From Thermocaproicibacter sp041859875 (GTDB taxonomy: Bacteria > Bacillota > Clostridia > Oscillospirales > Acutalibacteraceae), in NCBI GenBank assembly GCA_041859875.1, contig JBFLFY010000020.1:1-49946 (forward strand): 49,946 bases of DNA. Reading direction: 5' to 3'. Under the pieces are notes generated by a model. That model saw nothing but the letters and a program-made list of their open reading frames with translations. It searched no databases and was not told where the DNA came from. Below are positions 31,591-41,229 of this stretch, piece by piece; the first letter of the stretch is position 1, and the number at the start of each line of letters is the position of its first letter. Both the position numbers and the translations under genes were made by a program.

Positions 31591-34500
31591 GCTTCAATTC
31601 ACGCACCCCGCTAGAGGTGCGACGCGGTAGTTTTAGCTGCTTCAAATTCTATGGATTATATTTCAATCCACGCACCCCGTGAGAGGTGCGACTTTCTCCC
31701 GGTGCTGTCTGGGGCAGCTATTGACAATTTCAATCCACGCACCCCGTGAGAGGTGCGACGCGCCATCTTGGAAACTTTTATTATGTGCAGAATCATTTCA
31801 ATCCACGCACCCCGTGAGAGGTGCGACCCGGTTTTAACGCGACGTTCCCGCAAAACGTGTATTTCAATCCACGCACCCCGTGAGAGGTGCGACGTCTCAC
31901 TACTCGTTATATGCTTCACTGTTCATGATTTCAATCCACGCACCCCGTGAGAGGTGCGACTTCTGAATCTTTGCCGCCTGAATATGTAACGATATTTCAA
32001 TCCACGCACCCCGTGAGAGGTGCGACTTTAGTGTATTGATTCCTGGTGCGTCTTCTTTTGAATTTCAATCCACGCACCCCCGTGAGAGGTGCGACCATAT
32101 CAACTCAGCGCCCCCAATATGAAAAATTATTTCAATCCACGCACCCCGTGAGAGGTGCGACGTATTATTGTTATTGATGAATCCAAACTGAATAATTTCA
32201 ATCCACGCACCCCGTGAGAGGTGCGACCGGTTTGTTAGCAAGTCTTCCGGCAGCATATTTTAATTTCAATCCACGCACCCCGTGAGAGGTGCGACCTTGC
32301 CAGACGGGACGGCGGACAACTATGACGTGGTATTTCAATCCACGCACCCCGTGAGAGGTGCGACTGAACATATTGTAGTATGCACAGCAAATGTAAAATT
32401 TCAATCCACGCACCCCGTGAGAGGTGCGACCCAATGATTTTGGAAATTACAACTACCGTTCCTGCATTTCAATCCACGCACCCCGTGAGAGGTGCGACAT
32501 AAGCGGATTTGGGGCAAAGCGAAACAGCTTATTATTTCAATCCACGCACCCCGTGAGAGGTGCGACCGTCGTACCCTTCTTGGTATGCTTTATTTACAAT
32601 GTATTTCAATCCACGCACCCCGTGAGAGGTGCGACGGCAACAAGCTCGAGTGCCATTTCTACAAAGGCATTTCAATCCACGCACCCCGTGAGAGGTGCGA
32701 CTCAAACGCAGAATCTTGGTAAAACAACCGTTTCAATTTCAATCCACGCACCCCGTGAGAGGTGCGACAACTACAATTGGGAAACCGAGTGGGCTGTTGA
32801 TATTTCAATCCACGCACCCCGTGAGAGGTGCGACTCGGGCAGTCTTATGATATGTATGGCTGCTGGTCTATTTCAATCCACGCACCCCGTGAGAGGTGCG
32901 ACCGTCAAATCCGCGAAATTTTACACGTTCCGGATATTTCAATCCACGCACCCCGTGAGAGGTGCGACTGGATTCCCGGCGCAACTTCAGCAGCTCCTTT
33001 GTATTTCAATCCACGCACCCCGTGAGAGGTGCGACTACCACGGCATATCCTGCGTAACTGCCCGTATTATTTCAATCCACGCACCCCGTGAGAGGTGCGA
33101 CTGGCTATGTGGTCGGTGTCAGTGTCCGATTCATACATTTCAATCCACGCACCCCGTGAGAGGTGCGACTGGGCAATACGAAAAGGGAAAGCGGCCCTAT
33201 TTATTTCAATCCACGCACCCCGTGAGAGGTGCGACATCGTTGATGCTGCGGACTTCGTTAATGTCGGTAATTTCAATCCACGCACCCCGTGAGAGGTGCG
33301 ACGGCTCTGCAAAGGCTTGAAACTCGTTGAAAAATGCATTTCAATCCACGCACCCCGTGAGAGGTGCGACGTCGTACATGGCGGCGGCTTCTTCGTAGGA
33401 ATTGATTTCAATCCACGCACCCCGTGAGAGGTGCGACCCTAGGGAATCAACTGCCTGCCAAGCAGCACTTAAATTTCAATCCACGCACCCCGTGAGAGGT
33501 GCGACCCTTCGGGCCGTCCTTTTTTATACCTACTTTTAGATTTCAATCCACGCACCCCGTGAGAGGTGCGACTATCAGCGTGTTCACGGCATAGCACCGA
33601 CGAATATTTCAATCCACGCACCCCGTGAGAGGTGCGACAATCTCTCGGGCTGATGCACAAACAGATTGTAAATTTCAATCCACGCACCCCGTGAGAGGTG
33701 CGACGCGGTAAAGACCAAGCAGCGATTTTGCATCGACATTTCAATCCACGCACCCCGTGAGAGGTGCGACGTCAAGCCCAGTCCATTCATCTTTGCGTAC
33801 GGAAATTTCAATCCACGCACCCCGTGAGAGGTGCGACGTTAATGTCGGTAGAGTTTTTGGCCTTCGCAGCATTTCAATCCACGCACCCCGTGAGAGGTGC
33901 GACCAATTCGGATCTGTTGTGTCAACGTGCCATTCGGTATTTCAATCCACGCACCCCGTGAGAGGTGCGACCGGGCAAAGCTGGACAGCTCTAAAAACGA
34001 GCGGAGATTTCAATCCACGCACCCCGTGAGAGGTGCGACTGCTGTACGCGGAATTGTTAACATAGGCACCCAATTTCAATCCACGCACCCCGTGAGAGGT
34101 GCGACCAGGCCTTAAGCAGTCAATACGAACCGATTTATGGGATTTCAATCCACGCACCCCGTGAGAGGTGCGACCTTGCTTGATTTCGTCGAGAAATTTA
34201 GGCCAGCCTATTTCAATCCACGCACCCCGTGAGAGGTGCGACGTCATGGCCTCGCCCCTTGTTTTAGATTTTTGGATTTCAATCCACGCACCCCGTGAGA
34301 GGTGCGACGGACTTGTATAATCAGTATCTGGACGGAAATAAAATTTCAATCCACGCACCCCGTGAGAGGTGCGACTAGTCATGGCCTCGCCCCTTGCTTT
34401 AGATTTTTGGATTTCAATCCACGCACCCCGTGAGAGGTGCGACTAGGGAATCAACTGCCTGCCAAGCAGCACTTAAATTTCAATCCACGCACCCCGTGAG

Positions 34501-37500
34501 AGGTGCGACGTGCGTCATTATCATAAATAATCAGCTTTGATTTTATTTCAATCCACGCACCCCGTGAGAGGTGCGACTGCTCATTTTTAAGAAGGTGATA
34601 GCGTGATAATCATTTCAATCCACGCACCCCGTGAGAGGTGCGACTCTACACGGTGTTTATTCATGGGATTCATCATAATTTCAATCCACGCACCCCGTGA
34701 GAGGTGCGACGTCAAAAGAGGCCCATCCGGCTACGATATGTGGATTTCAATCCACGCACCCCGTGAGAGGTGCGACTTCCTGAGCGTCGCAAACGTTGTA
34801 AGTAACCTTGATTTCAATCCACGCACCCCGTGAGAGGTGCGACCGCTTAATCCTGCCAATATTGGAGCGGCTACAGATTTCAATCCACGCACCCCGTGAG
34901 AGGTGCGACCATATACTTTTCGGCTTCCGCTTCGCTGTCACAATTTCAATCCACGCACCCCGTGAGAGGTGCGACACAGGCGCACAGGCGATGCAGGAAT
35001 CCGGTCTGATTTCAATCCACGCACCCCGTGAGAGGTGCGACTGTCGTAGGTCGTTGTCGGTACAGCCGCCCCGCCAATTTCAATCCACGCACCCCGTGAG
35101 AGGTGCGACCAGGCGTTATCTGGGGAAGCAAATTCTTGGGAAATTTCAATCCACGCACCCCGTGAGAGGTGCGACCGGTGTCGTTGGAGAGTAGCTTTGA
35201 GACTTCGGCATTTCAATCCACGCACCCCGTGAGAGGTGCGACCAATTTTTCTTCGCTCCAACCAAGGCGATCTTTATTTCAATCCACGCACCCCGTGAGA
35301 GGTGCGACAAAAGAAATGGCCGGCATGAAGGACGATGTTGGAATTTCAATCCACGCACCCCGTGAGAGGTGCGACTTGTTCTCTGCATATAGGTATGCAG
35401 CATCTTGAATATTTCAATCCACGCACCCCGTGAGAGGTGCGACCGATAATCCGGCAGCGGTTGACCTTTCATCTTCCATTTCAATCCACGCACCCCGTGA
35501 GAGGTGCGACTTATCCGCTGAATCCGACTATCGCAGAATTTTTAGATTTCAATCCACGCACCCCGTGAGAGGTGCGACTTACGACGGAATTAGTATCAAA
35601 AAGCTTGTACCAATTTCAATTCACGCACCCCGTGAGAGGTGCGACGTTATGCACTTTGGGCAACAGACTGTGGAATGGCATTTCAATCCACGCACCCCGT
35701 GAGAGGTGCGACGGCGGCGCGGCCAGAATACCATAAACATTTTCCGATTTCAATCCACGCACCCCGTGAGAGGTGCGACGCGGCTCCATGCTCCAGTTCC
35801 GCCACAAAGGTCATTTCAATCCACGCACCCCGTGAGAGGTGCGACGACGTATCTTATGCAGTCATAAATCCTCAGACCGATTTCAATCCACGCACCCCGT
35901 GAGAGGTGCGACCTCTCCAGCATTGGAATGTCCCTCGTACCCAAGATTTCAATCCACGCACCCCGTGAGAGGTGCGACGGCTCTGCAAAGGCTTGAAACT
36001 CGTTGAAAAATGCATTTCAATCCACGCACCCCGTGAGAGGTGCGACGTCGTACATGGCGGCGGCTTCTTCGTAGGAATTGATTTCAATCCACGCACCCCG
36101 TGAGAGGTGCGACGGGAAATTTACATCTATTGTCGCTCCGATAACCGATTTCAATCCACGCACCCCGTGAGAGGTGCGACTGGCGCTCGTACAAGGCATT
36201 ACTTCTGACCCGGAAATTTCAATCCACGCACCCCGTGAGAGGTGCGACAAGTATCGAGTTTTATGGATATGGCACAATTCAGAATTTCAATCCACGCACC
36301 CCGTGAGAGGTGCGACGCCGTTTTCATCTTTTTCTCCTGTAGGCATTTCATTTCAATCCACGCACCCCGTGAGAGGTGCGACGGGCATAAAGTTGGCAGA
36401 ATACAAAGAAATCAAAATTTCAATCCACGCACCCCGTGAGAGGTGCGACCGCTCTTTGATCCGTTTAATGTCCTTTCCAAGATATTTCAATCCACGCACC
36501 CCGTGAGAGGTGCGACATGATAAGAAGCACGGAAGATTCGGGCATAAATATATTTCAATCCACGCACCCCGTGAGAGGTGCGACATGATAAGAAGCACGG
36601 AAGATTCGGGCATAAATATATTTCAATCCACGCACCCCGTGAGAGGTGCGACATGTCAACAATCATTTGATTCCGTATTTTGGAAATTTCAATCCACGCA
36701 CCCCGTGAGAGGTGCGACAAACGGTCATTGAAAAATCCTTAACGTCGTTAAATATTTCAATCCACGCACCCCGTGAGAGGTGCGACCGGACAAGCTCAGG
36801 CAATTAAACCAGTTGGCTCAGATTTCAATCCACGCACCCCGTGAGAGGTGCGACCGTCTGTCATTTCATCAATCGGATTTGCTTGTTTATTTCAATCCAC
36901 GCACCCCGTGAGAGGTGCGACGGTCTGAAACCATTTCTTGATACTTTTTGTCTGTATTTCAATCCACGCACCCCGTGAGAGGTGCGACCTCTGCATTGTT
37001 AAACTTTTGTCACTTGCCGCCTGCATTTCAATCCACGCACCCCGTGAGAGGTGCGACCTAATTGGCGGAGGTTTCGCAGCACGATTATTGCGATTTCAAT
37101 CCACGCACCCCCGTGAGAGGTGCGACTGGCATTGATACTGGCAGGCATAGCGCATCTATTATTTCAATCCACGCACCCCGTGAGAGGTGCGACGGCCGCA
37201 GTTCCGCGCGATGCTGGATTATGTGCGGGATTTCAATCCACGCACCCCGTGAGAGGTGCGACGGGGCCAGCTCTTGTCATGGCCTCACTCCTTTCAAATT
37301 TCAATCCACGCACCCCGTGAGAGGTGCGACGATTACTCTACCAGATAATGACGTGCTTACATATATTTCAATCCACGCACCCCGTGAGAGGTGCGACGGT
37401 TTTGAATGTAGGCCCTTACTTTATCATTTGTATTTCAATCCACGCACCCCGTGAGAGGTGCGACTTTCTGCAACCTCCTGTATTCTGACATCCACATATT

Positions 37501-39137
37501 TCAATCCACGCACCCCGTGAGAGGTGCGACTTTTCAGCAGCTTTTTTACTTCGTCGGCCGTCATATTTCAATCCACGCACCCCGTGAGAGGTGCGACCGG
37601 GGTGTCGCTTCGTAATTTGTGGTTTGTTTTGTATTTCAATCCACGCACCCCGTGAGAGGTGCGACCACTTTGCCGGCCAAGCTGGGATTTATTTTTTCAT
37701 TTCAATCCACGCACCCCGTGAGAGGTGCGACGATTACTCTACCAGATAATGACGTGCTTACATATATTTCAATCCACGCACCCCGTGAGAGGTGCGACTT
37801 GTTCTCCCGATACCGTTCGTCCAAGATAATCACATTTCAATCCACGCACCCCGTGAGAGGTGCGACGTAAAGACTACGGTTCCCTCAGCAAATCCGAAAA
37901 TTTCAATCCACGCACCCCGTGAGAGGTGCGACCTTCCGCCTTGATTTCAGCATCGCGGCAAGCGCATTTCAATCCACGCACCCCGTGAGAGGTGCGACCC
38001 CGCCGAAGATATAGCTGCCGCCGTCGTCTTCAAATTTCAATCCACGCACCCCGTGAGAGGTGCGACCTGAAAAGCAGGAAGAGATGCAGGGCAGTTTCAA
38101 CATTTCAATCCACGCACCCCGTGAGAGGTGCGACACCGGTGCGATGTTTCTCCGCTTCTCCGCGTTTTCATTTCAATCCACGCACCCCGTGAGAGGTGCG
38201 ACTCCGCCGGGGCATTCAGAACGTTCAGCTCATCAATTTCAATCCACGCACCCCGTGAGAGGTGCGACTCTACCATTCAAGGAGCCGCACTCATTAATCA
38301 TATTTCAATCCACGCACCCCGTGAGAGGTGCGACTTGTTCTCCCGATACCGTTCGTCCAAGATAATCACATTTCAATCCACGCACCCCGTGAGAGGTGCG
38401 ACGTAAAGACTACGGTTCCCTCAGCAAATCCGAAAATTTCAATCCACGCACCCCGTGAGAGGTGCGACCTTCCGCCTTGATTTCAGCATCGCGGCAAGCG
38501 CATTTCAATCCACGCACCCCGTGAGAGGTGCGACCCGCCGAAGATATAGCTGCCGCCGTCGTCTTCAAATTTCAATCCACGCACCCCGTGAGAGGTGCGA
38601 CTACCCGGCGAAGCACAATGCTGCTGCCATCATTATTTCAATCCACGCACCCCGTGAGAGGTGCGACCTGCATAGGCAATACCGGAAGCGTACTCTTCAT
38701 CAATTTCAATCCACGCACCCCGTGAGAGGTGCGACTACCCGGCGAAGCACAATGCTGCTGCCATCATTATTTCAATCCACGCACCCCGTGAGAGGTGCGA
38801 CGCGGAAACGCAAGTATCATAGAAAGGCAGGTGAAAATTTCAATCCACGCACCCCGTGAGAGGTGCGACCCTCGGGCCTGTTCCATATCCGCCTGTAGTT
38901 TGCTATTTCAATCCACGCACCCCGTGAGAGGTGCGACGCGCACTCGCGTCGCGCAGGCTTGTCTGCTTTTTATTTCAATCCACGCACCCCGTGAGAGGTG
39001 CGACCCTTTTCTTTCCGGATGGCTGCTATCTGGTTTTCATTTCAATCCACGCACCCCGTGAGAGGTGCGACCTGCGTCCACGTTCGCATTGCGTACATTC
39101 ACAGATTTCAATCCACGCACCCCGTGAGAGGTGCGAC
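31591..39137 (-). CRISPR. Type I-C CRISPR array, 113 repeats / 112 spacers (hand count)
   Basis: 33-bp repeats, on the plus strand ATTTCAATCCACGCACCCC-GTGAGAGGTGCGAC, spacers 33-36 bp, unit length always 66-69 bp. The minus-strand repeat starts GTCGCACC and ends GGATTGAAAT, the type I-C consensus form, with a 6-bp stem CGCACC/GGTGCG; so transcription is on the minus strand, away from cas2, with the leader at the high-coordinate end. The leader-distal repeat (31591-31623) is degenerate at five positions, as expected for the oldest end. Variants: repeats at 32062 and 37093 have an extra C (34 bp); the repeat at 35613 has C to T at position 9, the same base as in the terminal repeat. About 101 spacers are distinct; the rest are duplicates or near-duplicates described in the findings. 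Confidence 0.98.
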
Positions 39138-39287
39138 TCTATATCTTGTGTAGATGGAGTCACATCCTGCATACGGAGCGGACAATCATAACGAGAAATA
39201 TATTTACTCTGAAGATTCCTTGATAAAGATGAACAAAATTTGATTCGCGAACTGCACAGCATTTTTGCAGTCACCGTACGTTCGCGT
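39138..39287 (-). promoter_or_regulatory. CRISPR leader
   Basis: The 150-bp AT-rich stretch between the cas2 stop and the first (newest) repeat. It contains an inverted repeat GCGAAC...GTTCGC with an inner CTGC/GCAG pair (about 39247-39289). It should carry the array promoter and the signals for Cas1-Cas2-Cas4 integration at the leader-repeat junction. Confidence 0.8.
39185..39213 (-). promoter_or_regulatory. Candidate array promoter in the leader
   Basis: Minus-strand TTCAGA and TATGAT separated by 17 bases; predicted start about 40 bp before the first repeat. The -10 is good, the -35 weak. Confidence 0.45.
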
Positions 39288-39578
39288 TCAAAAAATCAGC
39301 ACCCCCTCGCTGTCATATCCCGGTTTCACACCGATATGCTCAACACGTTTTTTCCAGTTATCCCCAAGATAATAAAAGCGCAGACTGTCCTTAGCAGGGT
39401 CAATCAACTTGATAAGACGGTCTTTCAGCTGCAAAAATTTGCCGTAGTCAAGATTCACCTCAAACACCGAATTTTGTACTCTTTGACCGTCATTGACACA
39501 TTCTTTGGCGACTTTACGCAGCCGTGTTTTGCCCTTTTCGGAAGTGACGTTTACATCATAAGCTACAATGACAAACAT
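39288..39578 (-). CDS. cas2: CRISPR-associated endonuclease Cas2
   Basis: A 96-residue ferredoxin-like protein with the N-terminal VIVAYDVN strand carrying the conserved Asp, and LGDNWKKRVEHIG near the end, as in type I-C Cas2. It bridges two Cas1 dimers in the spacer integration complex. The start lies 3 bp after the cas1 stop (GGGGGTAGA before ATG), so the two are cotranslated; it is the last gene before the leader. Length is typical. Confidence 0.96.
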   Translation of the reverse strand: MFVIVAYDVNVTSEKGKTRLRKVAKECVNDGQRVQNSVFEVNLDYGKFLQLKDRLIKLIDPAKDSLRFYYLGDNWKKRVEHIGVKPGYDSEGVLIF

Positions 39579-39581
39579 ATT

Positions 39582-40610
39582 CTACCCCCAAACAAGATTC
39601 GGATAAGTCTCGATTTCACCCCGAATGTATTTGGCCAGCAGATTTGCCTGCACATAGGGAAACAGACCGATTGGGACTTTTTCTTTTGTGAATGGATGAC
39701 TGATACATTCGTTCTTTTTGCTTTGCCAAGTGGTAATGACTTTCTTTCGACCGTCGTCATTCAGCCATACCGCTCCACTGACCTGCTTTTCAAAATCGCT
39801 CTTCTGTACACTTTTTAAATTGACCATCGTAATAACCAAACGCTCAACTAGCGCCCGAAATTCCTCCATAATATCGCAAGCAAGAGAGGCCCTTCCCGGG
39901 CGTAGTGTATGAAACAGGCCAATATACGGGTCAAGGCCGACGCATTCAAGAGCCGAAGCAATATCGTTGGTGCAAACTGTATAAAGAAAGGAAAGCATGG
40001 CGTTGGTTAAGTCGAGGGGCGGACGCTTTGTCCTTCCGGAAAGAGAAAAGTCCTCTTTCTGCTGGGTAAACAGCGAGTTAAACACATCAAAATATGCTTT
40101 GGCGCTTTGACCCTCAATTCCCCGTAAAATTTCCGCATCCTTTTCCTGAAGGAGCTTTTTCTGATTTTCTTCAAGCAAATCGATACATCGGGATAACTTG
40201 CCGTCGGCATCGGTTCCTGGGTAATCGCGGCGCGAACGCATGAGCAAAGAGCGTGTGTTTTTTAGCTTCGCGGTGATTAGATTTTGAATCAGTTCCGTTT
40301 GCTTTTTGGGGTCAGAGAATATCTCCATCTGCTGTTTTCGTAAAAAGACGTTGCCCTTAACCGGCCCAGTGATTCTCGCAAGGAACCTGCCGCCGGGGGA
40401 GATAAAGCACAGCCCAATCTGGTTTTCAGCACATTTGCCCATTAGTGCCGGGCTGCAGCCGGGATAGTTCATGCAGACAATGCTTTCAATATTGGACAGC
40501 GGCAGCCTCGCAGCTTCCTTACCATCTAAAAGCATCACAACGTTTTCCCCATCCAGACTGAGGTATGCTTCCTGGTGGGTGATATACAGTGTGTTAAGCA
40601 GTTTTCGCAT
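39582..40610 (-). CDS. cas1: CRISPR-associated endonuclease Cas1
   Basis: A 342-residue integrase of type I-C Cas1 size. The metal-binding residues are visible in order: Glu in SALECVGLDP, His in GLFHTLRPGR, and Asp/Glu in LACDIMEEFRAL. The N-terminus MRKLLNTLYITHQEAYLSLDG is the usual beta-strand domain (shortened). Start ATG 40610 has GGGGG upstream; the frame is open further up but that lies in cas4. It overlaps cas4 by 17 bp. Catalyses spacer insertion at the leader-repeat junction. Confidence 0.96.
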   Translation of the reverse strand: MRKLLNTLYITHQEAYLSLDGENVVMLLDGKEAARLPLSNIESIVCMNYPGCSPALMGKCAENQIGLCFISPGGRFLARITGPVKGNVFLRKQQMEIFSDPKKQTELIQNLITAKLKNTRSLLMRSRRDYPGTDADGKLSRCIDLLEENQKKLLQEKDAEILRGIEGQSAKAYFDVFNSLFTQQKEDFSLSGRTKRPPLDLTNAMLSFLYTVCTNDIASALECVGLDPYIGLFHTLRPGRASLACDIMEEFRALVERLVITMVNLKSVQKSDFEKQVSGAVWLNDDGRKKVITTWQSKKNECISHPFTKEKVPIGLFPYVQANLLAKYIRGEIETYPNLVWG

Positions 40611-41229
40611 GACGGTGCTTTTCCCCCTTTGGCATGCAAATATCCTTAAGAGAGCATCCGCCGCAGTGCTGACCATCCCGGATGGGAGGAATGGTGCACG
40701 CTTCTCGCAGCATTTTCATTTCTGAGAGAGTCGATTCCAGAAATATGTAGTCTTCCTCACAAAAATTCACCTGTACCCTTTTCCGGGTATCCGCATAATA
40801 AAAGAAAGTTTTGCAGTCTGTTTTAAAAATACTGTCCGCACAGATTTTCTGAGCCAAGAGCTGCATTGCGTCTTCATGGCGGAAATCACCGGTCTTAGGA
40901 GAACGTACCTTGTATTCAACAATCGTAAGTTTAAAACGTTCGCCATATTTTTGGATAAAGCATCCTGACGGGGAGCGGCGAAGCTCAAGACAGTCAATCA
41001 CACCGAAAAGGCCCCAGTCGTCATTGTATACCTTTACTGACCGCTCCACGATTGCGCTGCGGGCCGAACCGCATTTGCCGGCGTCCACATTTTCGTGGAT
41101 CAGATTGCCCTTGCAGACAAACACATTTTCGGCCCAGCTGCAATCGGTTTCCATCAGTCCCCATCGGTGCGGGCAGTAGAGGTACTGCTGAATTGACCGG
41201 ATATCGGTTAACGTGTCAGAACTTTTCAA
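40594..41229 (-). CDS. cas4: CRISPR-associated exonuclease Cas4
   Basis: A 211-residue RecB-like nuclease. Iron-sulfur Cys: one near the N-terminus (YCPHRW, C19) and three at the C-terminus (CGGCSLKDIC). Nuclease motifs: GVIDCLEL (Asp) and TIVEYKVRSP (ExK). In type I-C, Cas4 trims prespacers and selects those with the right PAM, which fits the PAM-end conservation seen in this array. The start is TTG 41229, giving MKSSDTLTDIRSIQQYLYC in family register; it overlaps cas7 by 14 bp and has GGGGTAG upstream. Confidence 0.93.
   Translation of the reverse strand: MKSSDTLTDIRSIQQYLYCPHRWGLMETDCSWAENVFVCKGNLIHENVDAGKCGSARSAIVERSVKVYNDDWGLFGVIDCLELRRSPSGCFIQKYGERFKLTIVEYKVRSPKTGDFRHEDAMQLLAQKICADSIFKTDCKTFFYYADTRKRVQVNFCEEDYIFLESTLSEMKMLREACTIPPIRDGQHCGGCSLKDICMPKGEKHRHAKTA

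Noticed and set aside
31591..39137. Array transcribed on the plus strand.
   Set aside because: Repeat form (GTCGC...GATTGAAAT on minus), degenerate repeat at the low-coordinate end, cas operon and leader position, and the CTC PAM from overlapping spacers all indicate the minus strand.
31656..39191. Many open frames of 60-300 codons across the array on both strands, with repeated peptides such as SIHAPRERCD, QSTHPVRGAT, HLSRGAWIEI and TSHGVRGLK.
   Set aside because: They are translations of the CRISPR repeats; open only because the repeat lacks stops in several frames. No start signals, and spacers vary freely.
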